From CBDUXZ01 sp965371325 [NCBI: uncultured bacterium] (GTDB lineage: Bacteria > JAUYMQ01), in contig CBDUXZ010000023.1 in assembly GCA_965371325.1 (NCBI GenBank), positions 1 through 11,732 of the forward strand: DNA of 11,732 bases. The letters run 5' to 3'. The notes beneath the pieces were generated by a model, which was given only the letters and a program-made list of their open reading frames with translations, made no database searches and was not told the origin of the DNA. The position numbers and the translations under genes are program-made. Shown here piece after piece: positions 1 through 6,265 of this stretch. Within the stretch, counting starts at the first letter, position 1; every line of letters begins with the position of its first letter.

Positions 1-380
1 ACACGGCCGACCGTCCGCAGCTTTCGGACGAGATCACGCCGCAGGGCGGGCGCCGTGCGCACGGCGATATTCTGCACGACCGTGGGATCGATGCTGACCG
101 TCCCCGCCGGCGCCGCACCCCCTTCGACGGGACAGACGGGTACCAGGTCCATTCCCATGGGGGACTTGCCGGGCGCATCCCGGACGTAGGCGGGATCCAT
201 CGGCGCTCTCCAGTAGAGCGCCGCCGCGCCGCCGGGACAGGGGCCGTCGGCTTTCGCGGCGTCCCCGGGTTTTCCGGCGGTCATCGCGGTCTCACCCGCC
301 ATCCAGCCGCGCGCGAGGAGCCCGCCAAAACCGGCAAGGGCCGCAACGATCACGTATGAAACAAATCGTCTGGCGTTCAT
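1..380 (-). CDS. CusB-like RND efflux periplasmic adaptor (partial, N-terminal 126 residues)
   Basis: This is the N-terminal part of a membrane-fusion adaptor that would link an inner-membrane RND metal pump to the outer-membrane channel encoded just upstream. The start is the ATG at 380-378, preceded by GGGGAG with 8-nt spacing, and it overlaps the channel gene's TGA in an ATGA arrangement, so translation is probably coupled. Residues 7-23 form a hydrophobic signal or anchor segment. Residues 56-83 match the heavy-metal-binding segment found near the N-terminus of CusB/CzcB-type adaptors (YW..PMDP...D.PGKSPMGMDLVP). The cysteines and histidine common in other versions are replaced, leaving Met61, Met75 and Met77, plus Cys48 and Cys83 outside the core. 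Residues 94-126 begin the adaptor beta domain (I.P..VQNI.VRTAP..R.L....RTVGR), typical of the CusB group. The gene runs off the left edge, and a CusA-type pump is expected beyond it. Family assignment is firm; Cu/Ag specificity is inferred. Confidence 0.9.
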   Translation of the reverse strand, partial: MNARRFVSYVIVAALAGFGGLLARGWMAGETAMTAGKPGDAAKADGPCPGGAAALYWRAPMDPAYVRDAPGKSPMGMDLVPVCPVEGGAAPAGTVSIDPTVVQNIAVRTAPALRRDLVRKLRTVGR

Positions 381-1663
381 CGCAGTTTCTCCCCTGATGC
401 GGCTTCAAGGGCCGCAAAGGCCATGCGGCGATCAGCCACGGCCCGGTTCAGCTTCAGCTCAGCGTCGAGAAGGCGAATCTGGCTGTTGACGAGGCTCAGG
501 AAATCGACCTTGTCGACCTCGTAACCGATGCGGCTCGACTCGAGCGATTGCCGCGCCTGGGGCACGAGTCCCGTTTCGAGAAGCGTCACCTGGCCCTCAG
601 CGCGCTCGAGCTCCGCAAAGGAGGATCGCACGCGCGCATGAAGCGCCGCTCTCTTCGCCCGGTAGGCGGCCTTCGCCCGACGCACCATCGCGGACTTCTC
701 GGCCACGATCTCCCGCCACTTCCCCCGGTTCAGCGGGAGACGAAGCGTTATGCTCGCTCCCACGAAGTCGTCGCCATCGACGGGATCACTCAGGCTCGCC
801 TGGCGGAAGCGGTAGCCGAGGCCGAGATCGAAGTCGGGGAACCCTTCACGCCTTGCCGCCTTTTTCAGACGTTCGGCCTCCTCGATCTTCGCGCTCAGCG
901 CTCTGAGGGAAGGACTCGTCTCTTCCAGGTTGTCGAGGAGCGGTGCGAGATCAGGCAACGCGGCCTCTTCACGGAGATCCGCCGTTCGTGTAAGCCGGCT
1001 GCCGGGGGGACGGTCGAGCAGGGCGTTCAACCGGGCCTCCGCCTGCGTGAGGTCTCGCTCGCGCGAAAGGCGCTCGTCGAGCAGGCGCGACAGCTCCACC
1101 TGGGCCCTCAGGACGTCCTGCTGAAGACCCCTTCCCACCTCGTATTTCGTCTCCGCGATACGCGTCAGATGGCGAATGAGGTCGATGTTCCGGTCGGTAA
1201 TCTCGAGCGCCCGCTGGGCGAAGCCGAGCTGCGCGAACACGTGCTCGACCGCCGCGGCCACCAGGCGCTGGCGATCGTCGAGCGCCGAGATCGCCGCATC
1301 CGCTCCGGCGCGTGCGGCCCTCTTCCGGTTGCCGAGCACTCCCGGGAAGGGGAATCGCTGTGCAAGGCGGATCTGGTTCCCGGACATGGGTGTCGAACTG
1401 AAGTTGAAATCGCCGACGGGTACGTTGACCGCTTCGTATTGAATGCGCGGATCTTCGAGGGCCCCCGCCGGCCCGACACGATGCGCCGCCGCATCTGCTT
1501 CGGCCTGTTCGACGGCGATATTCGGATTCCCGCGTTCCGCCTCCGCCAGACACCAGGCGAGTGTCAGCGGATTAGGCGGCTCCGCGCGCGCCTCCCATGC
1601 GGAGAGCGTCTGAAGCGCGCCGATTACAACGAGCACCCAAAGGGTGCGGGACCATCCCGACAT
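377..1663 (-). CDS. TolC-family outer-membrane channel of a heavy-metal efflux system (CusC/CzcC-like)
   Basis: The 428-residue protein is an outer-membrane efflux protein forming the exit duct of a tripartite pump. It starts at an ATG with a strong GGGAGGA ribosome-binding site 5 nt upstream. Residues 1-27 form a signal peptide with a likely cleavage after ARA27, giving a mature protein that begins EPPNPLTL. The mature part has the repeated alpha-helical pattern of the family: an N-terminal half with 'GNPNI' and 'DPRIQYE', a strand region around 'QIRLAQRFPFPG', long helices rich in Ala, Arg and Glu (about 110-215), and a second half containing 'FPDFDLGLGYRFR' and 'FVGASITLRLPLNRGK'. Length is usual for CusC/CzcC relatives. 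There is no lipobox cysteine at the cleavage site, unlike E. coli CusC. It overlaps the adaptor gene by 4 nt. The metal specificity cannot be read from this protein alone. Confidence 0.93.
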   Translation of the reverse strand: MSGWSRTLWVLVVIGALQTLSAWEARAEPPNPLTLAWCLAEAERGNPNIAVEQAEADAAAHRVGPAGALEDPRIQYEAVNVPVGDFNFSSTPMSGNQIRLAQRFPFPGVLGNRKRAARAGADAAISALDDRQRLVAAAVEHVFAQLGFAQRALEITDRNIDLIRHLTRIAETKYEVGRGLQQDVLRAQVELSRLLDERLSRERDLTQAEARLNALLDRPPGSRLTRTADLREEAALPDLAPLLDNLEETSPSLRALSAKIEEAERLKKAARREGFPDFDLGLGYRFRQASLSDPVDGDDFVGASITLRLPLNRGKWREIVAEKSAMVRRAKAAYRAKRAALHARVRSSFAELERAEGQVTLLETGLVPQARQSLESSRIGYEVDKVDFLSLVNSQIRLLDAELKLNRAVADRRMAFAALEAASGEKLR

Positions 1664-1691
1664 GGCGTTCCTCCCATGCTCTGTTGGTGCG

Positions 1692-1723
1692 GCGTGACGC
1701 GCGGTGAAACAACCGCGTCACGC
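1692..1723 (-). other. Intercistronic hairpin between the Cys/His-rich protein and the channel gene
   Basis: The two arms GCGTGACG-(CG)-CGGT and ACCG-CGTCACGC pair over 12 bp with one 2-nt bulge and a 6-nt loop (GAAACA on the plus strand). It lies in the 136-nt gap after the small exported protein and about 30 nt ahead of the channel ATG. No T-run follows in the minus direction, so it is a poor intrinsic terminator. It may be an mRNA processing or stabilising element, or a binding site. The function is inferred. Confidence 0.5.
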
Positions 1724-1799
1724 GAGAGCACGAACGAGTCAAGTCCATCGGTCCGCGGGATGAGAGCGGACCAGGGACGTCACCTGGAAGAACGCGTAA

Positions 1800-2195
1800 T
1801 CAGATCAGGAGAGGCAGATTGTTCGGAGTGCGATCGTTTAAGGCGAGGGACTCATCCGCCCGAATCGAAATCGAGCGATGTGAAGAGATGACAGCAAAAA
1901 GATCGAAGGGAGGGGAAACGTGGGCCACCGGGACGGAAAGATCGACCGACAGCGACCCCTGGGAGGTGATCGCCTGGCTGAGGGTCGCGCAGTGGAAATC
2001 GCAATGCCCCGGGTTGTCAGGCGCGGGCGCGAGCGGAGGAGACGCCGTGCCCTCGGTGTCGGCGCAACAATTGTGGGCTGTCTGATCGGCTGGTGCCTGG
2101 GGATTTGCGCTTGCCCTGTCGGCGAAGACGCAGAGGGGCGCCTGCAAGAAGAAGGCGATCGCGATAATGACGGCCGAGGTTTTCATCACCGGCAT
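1800..2195 (-). CDS. Small exported Cys/His-rich protein, putative metal binder (unknown family)
   Basis: I do not recognise a named family. The protein has a clear signal peptide (MKTSAVIIAIAFFLQAPLCVFA), so the mature part should be periplasmic. From the ATG at 2195 it has 131 residues. It contains two compact soft-metal ligand clusters: H41-x-C43-C44 (HNCC) and H64-C65-x-x-H68-C69 (HCDFHC), separated by a Pro/Ala-rich linker. The C-terminal half has no cysteine. The start is uncertain: ATGs at 2195 and 2186 are in frame, neither has a good ribosome-binding site, and a GTG at 2225 would add ten residues. The bases TATAAT at 2201-2196 could be a -10 element, but they are also coding in the longest version. 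Its place between the 33-residue peptide and the efflux channel suggests a periplasmic metal chaperone or sensor for this efflux operon, which is an inference from context and ligands only. Confidence 0.72.
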   Translation of the reverse strand: MPVMKTSAVIIAIAFFLQAPLCVFADRASANPQAPADQTAHNCCADTEGTASPPLAPAPDNPGHCDFHCATLSQAITSQGSLSVDLSVPVAHVSPPFDLFAVISSHRSISIRADESLALNDRTPNNLPLLI

Positions 2196-2249
2196 ATTAT
2201 AGTGGAGGCCAAAGCGCTTCACCACCCGTCTCTTTCCGCCTGGGCCGGC

Positions 2250-2351
2250 CTAGACGACGGCCAGCCATGAGGTAAACATAAGAACGGTCGTAAACAGGGC
2301 GCTCACGATTGCGGCCTGAACAACCGGCCGCGCGGGCCGGAGGGTCTCCAT
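2250..2351 (-). CDS. 33-residue single-span membrane peptide
   Basis: This very short gene is supported by a near-ideal ribosome-binding site: AAAGGAG lies 8 nt upstream of the ATG at 2351-2349. The product starts METLRPARP and residues 10-33 form one hydrophobic helix (VVQAAIVSALFTTVLMFTSW and a short tail), ending at a TAG. Arg5 and Arg8 before the helix suggest an inner-membrane peptide with a cytoplasmic N-terminus. A longer in-frame reading from 2456 would add a Gly/Arg-rich N-terminus with no comparable ribosome-binding site, so I prefer the short form. It is the first gene of the metal-efflux cluster, 54 nt before the Cys/His-rich protein. It may modulate the pump, as small peptides do for other RND systems, but nothing in the sequence proves that. 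Confidence 0.6.
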   Translation of the reverse strand: METLRPARPVVQAAIVSALFTTVLMFTSWLAVV

Positions 2352-2416
2352 GGGAGGGGCTCCTTTCTCCCCCGTGGTTCTACCGCCCCCTCTCCTGCTT
2401 ATCGGCGCCCGGCCGC

Positions 2417-2487
2417 CTGAAACTGAGCGATCCTCCGGGTATTTCTCGGGAAACACCCGTAACTCTTTGCACCGGCTTGTGTTTCAG
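2417..2487 (-). promoter_or_regulatory. Structured leader upstream of the metal-efflux cluster
   Basis: In the 183-nt gap between the methyltransferase stop and the 33-residue peptide, the minus-strand RNA can form a 10-bp hairpin at 2436-2459 (CGGGUGUUUC, loop CCGA, GAAAUACCCG). One pair is a G-U wobble, which pairs only in the minus-strand RNA. An outer 7-bp stem CTGAAAC (2487-2481) with GTTTCAG (2423-2417) encloses it. No T-run follows, so it is not a simple terminator. It does not match a riboswitch class I can recognise. It could be a metal-responsive leader or a dyad operator for the efflux genes. Confidence 0.45.
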
Positions 2488-2534
2488 CCTCGCAGAATCC
2501 CTCCCCCCCACGCCCCGAAAGGCAGGCTCCCGGC

Positions 2535-3203
2535 TCATCCGGACTTGATGGCGCTGTAGAGGGCAAGGGTTCCAAAAACCGTCGGGAACGCGCGACGCTT
2601 CGCGGCTCTGCGAAATCCGGCCGACAGGAACAGTTCGGGTAGCTCACCCCGCGCGTTTTCCGCGGTGTTGTCGAACCCGTCCAAGAGGCGAATCGACATA
2701 AAGAGGGCCCCCATGAGGGGGTTCGCGGGCTTCCCCCAATCGGCCACGTGAAGCTCTCCGTCCGGCTTCAGCACGCGGAATGCTTCCACAAGCGCCGCGG
2801 ATTTTTGGGCCCGCGACAGATGATGGAAGAAGAGACTCGAGAGCACCCGATCAAAAGCTTCATCCGGATAGGGGAGCGCGGCGGCAATGGCCCGATCAAA
2901 GCTTACCTGGATACCGGCGCCGAGCGCCTTGCGTTTCGCAATTTCGATGATCTTCGGGTCGCCATCCACACCCGTGACCTGTGCGCCGGGATGCGCCTCC
3001 TTGATCCACAGCGTGAGCGTTCCCGTCCCGGAACCCAGATCAAGAACACGCTGGGTGCCGCAGATGCCCGCCTGCTTTATGAGCGCACGCTTGAAGGTCC
3101 GCTCGCGCGTCGTCAGGCGAACAACGGGATCATAGAGGGCAGTCAGGAAACCGTAACCGAGGGCGGGAACGTATCGATCCTTCTCGGAGGGCAACGCAAT
3201 CAC
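2535..3203 (-). CDS. Class I SAM-dependent methyltransferase (UbiE/MenG-like fold)
   Basis: This 222-residue cytosolic enzyme should transfer a methyl group from S-adenosylmethionine to an unknown acceptor. Motif I is VLDLGSGTG at residues 53-61. The acidic residue that binds the SAM ribose is Asp80 (GVDGD). The post-motif block FDRVLSSLFFHHL at 117-129 is typical of the Methyltransf_11/25 group, and 'VLKPDGELHVADWG' follows. The C-terminal part (about 160-222) resembles proteins annotated as UbiE-like, but there is no evidence for a quinone substrate. The start is GTG at 3203-3201, and no strong ribosome-binding site is visible, so a nearby alternative start is possible. It is the last gene of the seven-gene minus-strand run, 23 nt after the YciI-family gene. 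Confidence 0.88.
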   Translation of the reverse strand: MIALPSEKDRYVPALGYGFLTALYDPVVRLTTRERTFKRALIKQAGICGTQRVLDLGSGTGTLTLWIKEAHPGAQVTGVDGDPKIIEIAKRKALGAGIQVSFDRAIAAALPYPDEAFDRVLSSLFFHHLSRAQKSAALVEAFRVLKPDGELHVADWGKPANPLMGALFMSIRLLDGFDNTAENARGELPELFLSAGFRRAAKRRAFPTVFGTLALYSAIKSG

Positions 3204-3226
3204 CTCGGGATCGGACGCGCAGAGGT

Positions 3227-3502
3227 TCAGGGGAAGACCTGCTTGAACGGCTTGACGTCGTAGGAACCAAAAACGCCGCGGGTCACGTAAGGGTCGTTCC
3301 TTGCCTGCTCAACGGCGGCCTCGAGGGAGTCGGCTTCGAAAACGATGAGCGAGCCGCTGCCGTCGGTGAAGGGACCCGCGATGATAACCTTTCCGGCCCT
3401 GGAGAGCGGCTCGAGATACGCGAGATGCTCAGCGCGGAACGACTTTCGCCGATCAGTGCCCTCCGGTCCATCGTGGCCGATAATGACAAAGAGGGATGCC
3501 AT
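3227..3502 (-). CDS. YciI-family protein (YCII-related domain)
   Basis: The 91-residue product is a single YCII/dimeric alpha-beta barrel domain, a small cytosolic protein. It has the features expected of the family: an N-terminal strand 'LFVIIGHDG', a helix with conserved His26 ('RAEHLAYLEPL'), the central 'GKVIIAGPFTDGSGSLIVFEA' region, and a final 'A..DPY...GVF' block with Asp70. Family members have been proposed to use a His/Asp pair, but the general reaction is unknown. The ATG has GGGAG 6 nt upstream. Only 3 nt separate it from the stop of the BtuF-like gene, so the two are likely translationally coupled and may act on the same pathway. Family assignment is confident; function is not. 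Confidence 0.9.
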   Translation of the reverse strand: MASLFVIIGHDGPEGTDRRKSFRAEHLAYLEPLSRAGKVIIAGPFTDGSGSLIVFEADSLEAAVEQARNDPYVTRGVFGSYDVKPFKQVFP

Positions 3503-3505
3503 GGA

Positions 3506-4465
3506 TCACTCCCGGGCGGGATCGATCCGGCGGTAGAAGCGCTCCGGATCGGAAATGATCCCGCGAAAGAGGTTCGGGTGAAGAATGTCGGCGAGGACTT
3601 CGAGGCTGTCGACGATGCGCTGACTGGGGCGGTTGAACAGCGCGTTCCCGTCTGCCGCAAAGACGCGGCCATACCTGACGGCGGGCAGCTCGCGCCAGCC
3701 CGGAAGTGACGCGAGGCCCCGGGTCTCATCGGCCGCGCGTTCGAGCCCGATTCCGCAGGGGGCGACAATCAGGACCTCCGGTGAATACGACACCACCTCT
3801 TCCCAGGCCACGCGCGCGGCCTTGCCCGACCCGGCCTGTGGCTCGCCCCCCGCTTTGCGGATCATCTCGGGAATCCAGTCGCCCGAGAGGATCAGTGGAT
3901 CGGTCCAGTCGAGAAAGGTCACCCGTGGCCGGGTGGCCGCGCCCTCACCCGCCAGTGTCTCGACCTGCCGGACCCGCGCAAGGAGATCGGCGAGCAGGCG
4001 ATCGCCCTCGGTCCGGGCGCCCGCGGCCTCGCCGACCCGCCGGACGTCTTCAAGGACGTCCGCCAGTGAGTGCGGCGTGAGGGAAAGAAGCGCGGGCGCG
4101 TAGTCCGGAACCGTGGCTTTTACATCTTCCAGCGCTCCCTGGACGTCCACCGTGGTCACGGCGCAGATGTCGCAATGATCCTGTGTAACAATAAGGTCGG
4201 GCTTGAGGCGCGCGAGTAGATCGGCACGGACCCTGTAGACCGGTTCCCCCCGCGCCCGCAAATCGCCGATAGCCCGATCAATTTCGCCGCTCGAGCGGTC
4301 GGTGTCGATCTTCTTCTCCGTGAGCTTCGGGAGATCCCGCGCCTGGGCAGGCCAGTCGCACTCGTGCGACACGCCCACAACCCGATCTCCGATGCCGATC
4401 GCAAACAGGATCTCCGTGCTGCTTGGGAGAAGGGATACGATTTTTCGCGGCGGATGAGCTGCCAT
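3506..4465 (-). CDS. Cobalamin-binding, BtuF-like periplasmic-binding-fold protein, apparently cytosolic
   Basis: The protein has 319 residues from the ATG at 4465, which has GGAAGGA 7 nt upstream. An in-frame ATG at 4513 would add 16 residues but has no good ribosome-binding site. It belongs to the BtuF/FepB class III substrate-binding fold (COG0614). Family motifs are IVSLLPSSTEILFAIG (9-24), GVSHECDWP (31-39), the 'YRV...LL..LKPDLIVTQD' block (77-96) and HCDICAV (97-103), with a Cys-x-x-Cys that I recall as conserved in proteins annotated 'cobalamin-binding protein'. The second lobe includes 'RVTFLDWTDPLILSGDWIP' and 'SPEVLIVAPCG'. Unlike transporter BtuF there is no signal peptide or lipobox and no ABC permease or ATPase nearby. 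This suggests a cytosolic corrinoid-binding role. B12 binding is from family annotation, not demonstrated by the sequence. Confidence 0.87.
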   Translation of the reverse strand: MAAHPPRKIVSLLPSSTEILFAIGIGDRVVGVSHECDWPAQARDLPKLTEKKIDTDRSSGEIDRAIGDLRARGEPVYRVRADLLARLKPDLIVTQDHCDICAVTTVDVQGALEDVKATVPDYAPALLSLTPHSLADVLEDVRRVGEAAGARTEGDRLLADLLARVRQVETLAGEGAATRPRVTFLDWTDPLILSGDWIPEMIRKAGGEPQAGSGKAARVAWEEVVSYSPEVLIVAPCGIGLERAADETRGLASLPGWRELPAVRYGRVFAADGNALFNRPSQRIVDSLEVLADILHPNLFRGIISDPERFYRRIDPARE

Positions 4466-4527
4466 GAAGGGTTCCTTCCCGGACAATCCTAACACGGTTT
4501 TCCGCCTTCTCATGCCCGTGCGAGATC

Positions 4528-5334
4528 TCAGGGCTTCGCTCCCCGAATGATCTGAAGATCGAACACGAAACGCAGAGCATCACCTGCCCGCCAGGCCCGG
4601 GGACCGGACCGTTCTCCGCGCGCCACGGCTTCGAGGATATCTCTCGCCTGCGCGGCGTCGCCCGGTGCGGGATGGACGCGGTTCATCCACTCATCGAAAT
4701 CCATCTCACGGGGCACAATGTCGATACCTTCGAACCGCAGACCACAGGCGGCGAAGAGATCACGCCACGCATCCGGCGCCACTGCGCGGGTGTGGGAGGG
4801 ATCACGGAGCCGGTCGACGGTCGTCATCGTCTCGGCGGCGACGGGATCCGCAGGCAACGCCTGATCCTCGATGATCAGGCCGCCCCCCGGAACACACGCG
4901 CGGGCCATCTCGGAGAGTACAGCAGCGGGATCGGGAAAATGATGGAATGAGCGGCGCGAGATCACGCGATCGAAGCTGGCATCGGAGAAGGGGAGGTGCG
5001 TCACATCTCCCAGGATGAAGATCACATTGTGCGCAACCTGTGCCGCGACGATTTCCATCCCCCGGTCAATCATGGCAGGCGTGAGATCGATCCCGACAAC
5101 GGTACGTACGTGGGGCGCGAGGGCGGCGGCAACGATGCCCGGACCGCAGGCCACGTCCAGCACGCGGGCCTCATCCGTGAGCCGCGAGCATGCGACGAGC
5201 CTCTCGAGGGCGCCGCTGTCGGTCATGACAGGGCTTCGGGAAAACTCCTCCGCCTGCTTTTCGAACGCCGCGCGCACTGCTTCGCGATGCGCGCCGGCGC
5301 CATCTTCTCGAGACCCTCGCCCTTCCGGCACCAC
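4528..5334 (-). CDS. Class I SAM-dependent methyltransferase
   Basis: The product has 268 residues with a standard SAM-binding Rossmann core: motif I VLDVACGPG (58-66), Asp83 in GIDLTPAMI, 'GDVTHLPFSD' (109-118) and FDRVISRRSFHHFPDP (121-136), followed by 'GGGLIIEDQALP'. The layout is that of the UbiE/Methyltransf_11 superfamily, with a C-terminal extension (about 190-268, 'EMDFDEWMNRVHPAPG') seen in proteins of unknown substrate. The start is GTG at 5334 with GGGAG 5 nt upstream, and an adjacent GTG follows. The N-terminal 15 residues are Gly/Arg-rich and may be an over-extension, as homology-like sequence starts near 'REAVRAAFEKQAEEF'. It lies 17 nt after the exported 300-residue protein and 62 nt before the BtuF-like gene. 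It is related to, but clearly different from, the other methyltransferase in the same run. Confidence 0.87.
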   Translation of the reverse strand: MVPEGRGSREDGAGAHREAVRAAFEKQAEEFSRSPVMTDSGALERLVACSRLTDEARVLDVACGPGIVAAALAPHVRTVVGIDLTPAMIDRGMEIVAAQVAHNVIFILGDVTHLPFSDASFDRVISRRSFHHFPDPAAVLSEMARACVPGGGLIIEDQALPADPVAAETMTTVDRLRDPSHTRAVAPDAWRDLFAACGLRFEGIDIVPREMDFDEWMNRVHPAPGDAAQARDILEAVARGERSGPRAWRAGDALRFVFDLQIIRGAKP

Positions 5335-5351
5335 CTACTCTCCCGGCGCCC

Positions 5352-6254
5352 TCACCGGCGCTCATCCTCGAACCGGATCTCAAGAACGCTGCCGCCCTCG
5401 AGAAAGACGCGCGCCTGAACGTCCGGTTCGCCGGTAACATCCCATCCGAACGCGAACGTCTCCTGGTCACTACCGGCGTCATAGACCGAAGCATCCGACA
5501 GAAACCCGTTCGCCATGAACCACGCCTTGATACCGTAGAGATAGTACCGCCCGTCCACGGCCAGCTCCACGCTCAGCCGGCTGTCGCCGATCCGGATCTT
5601 TCGCAGGGGCGCTTCCGCACGCTCCCATCCTGTTTTCGAGAGAAACGGATATCCACGCACCCGGCCAAGGTGGTAGTCGAGGCCGAAGGGGGAGACGGGA
5701 GGCTCCTCCAGATCGCCTCTATCGGGGCGCTTCTCGGCGAGGAGCGCGTCGTTCCGACCGTCCGGAAAGACATTCGTCTCGATCACATGCCCTTCCTTGC
5801 CGAAGCGTACGCTCCACTTCCTGATCACGAGATGATCCGCAATGTAGCCAAATTCCATCCGGCGCGGCGTCGAGATGGCGTCGATGTAGCCTTTCGCCAC
5901 CTTGATCGTTTGAGTTCCGCCCGTTGATAGTTCGATCTTGTAGGTTTCAGCCCCTAGCAACGCCTCGAGTTCCTCACGCTCATCGCCGGTAGCGATGCCG
6001 CGCACAAGTGGTGCCGAACTCTCCCATGCGTCTTTCGTGAGTGACGCCTCGACAAGCCCTCCGATCTTTCCCGGATCTTCGCCACCCGACCAGCGAGTGA
6101 AACTGACGGGGGGCCAGCCCAGCTTGAATACGAGGCCGCCGCTCGACCGACCGGCGGATGCCCCATCGGGCGCTAGCGCGCCGGCGAGAAGCAGCAGGCC
6201 GCAGACTCCCGCGATGGTTCGCCAGTTGTTCCAAGATCCTGTCGCGTTTCTCAT
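5352..6254 (-). CDS. Exported protein of unknown function, 300 residues
   Basis: I do not recognise a family. Residues 1-34 form a signal peptide (basic start, hydrophobic 'IAGVCGLLLLAGALA', cleavage after ASA34), so the mature protein should be periplasmic or surface-located. There is no lipobox and no cysteine in the mature part. The sequence is rich in alternating hydrophobic, aromatic and charged segments, such as 'RMEFGYIADHLVIRKWSVRF', 'RLSVELAVDGRYYLYGIKAW' and 'VQARVFLEGGSVLEIRFEDE'. This suggests an all-beta fold. The ATG at 6254 has GAAGG 7 nt upstream. It lies 11 nt after the lipoprotein gene, so the two are almost certainly co-expressed, and they may act together at the envelope. 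Confidence 0.8.
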   Translation of the reverse strand: MRNATGSWNNWRTIAGVCGLLLLAGALAPDGASAGRSSGGLVFKLGWPPVSFTRWSGGEDPGKIGGLVEASLTKDAWESSAPLVRGIATGDEREELEALLGAETYKIELSTGGTQTIKVAKGYIDAISTPRRMEFGYIADHLVIRKWSVRFGKEGHVIETNVFPDGRNDALLAEKRPDRGDLEEPPVSPFGLDYHLGRVRGYPFLSKTGWERAEAPLRKIRIGDSRLSVELAVDGRYYLYGIKAWFMANGFLSDASVYDAGSDQETFAFGWDVTGEPDVQARVFLEGGSVLEIRFEDERR

Positions 6255-6265
6255 ATCACGCCTTC

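Noticed and set aside
548-1891. A 447-codon plus-strand open reading frame over the channel gene and the gap upstream of it
   Set aside because: The minus-strand TolC-family protein with signal peptide and ribosome-binding site explains the region. The plus-strand translation is Arg-rich, low in recognisable structure and has no good ribosome-binding site.
2196-2201. Perfect TATAAT on the minus strand as a promoter for the Cys/His-rich protein
   Set aside because: No convincing -35 hexamer lies 16-18 nt upstream (best about three of six), and the bases may be coding if the longer start is used. It would imply a leaderless message, which I cannot support.
2436-2459. Hairpin considered as an intrinsic terminator for the methyltransferase gene
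   Set aside because: It is followed by GGAGGATCGC in the minus direction, not a U-tract. It also lies 75 nt past the stop, so a leader or operator role fits better.
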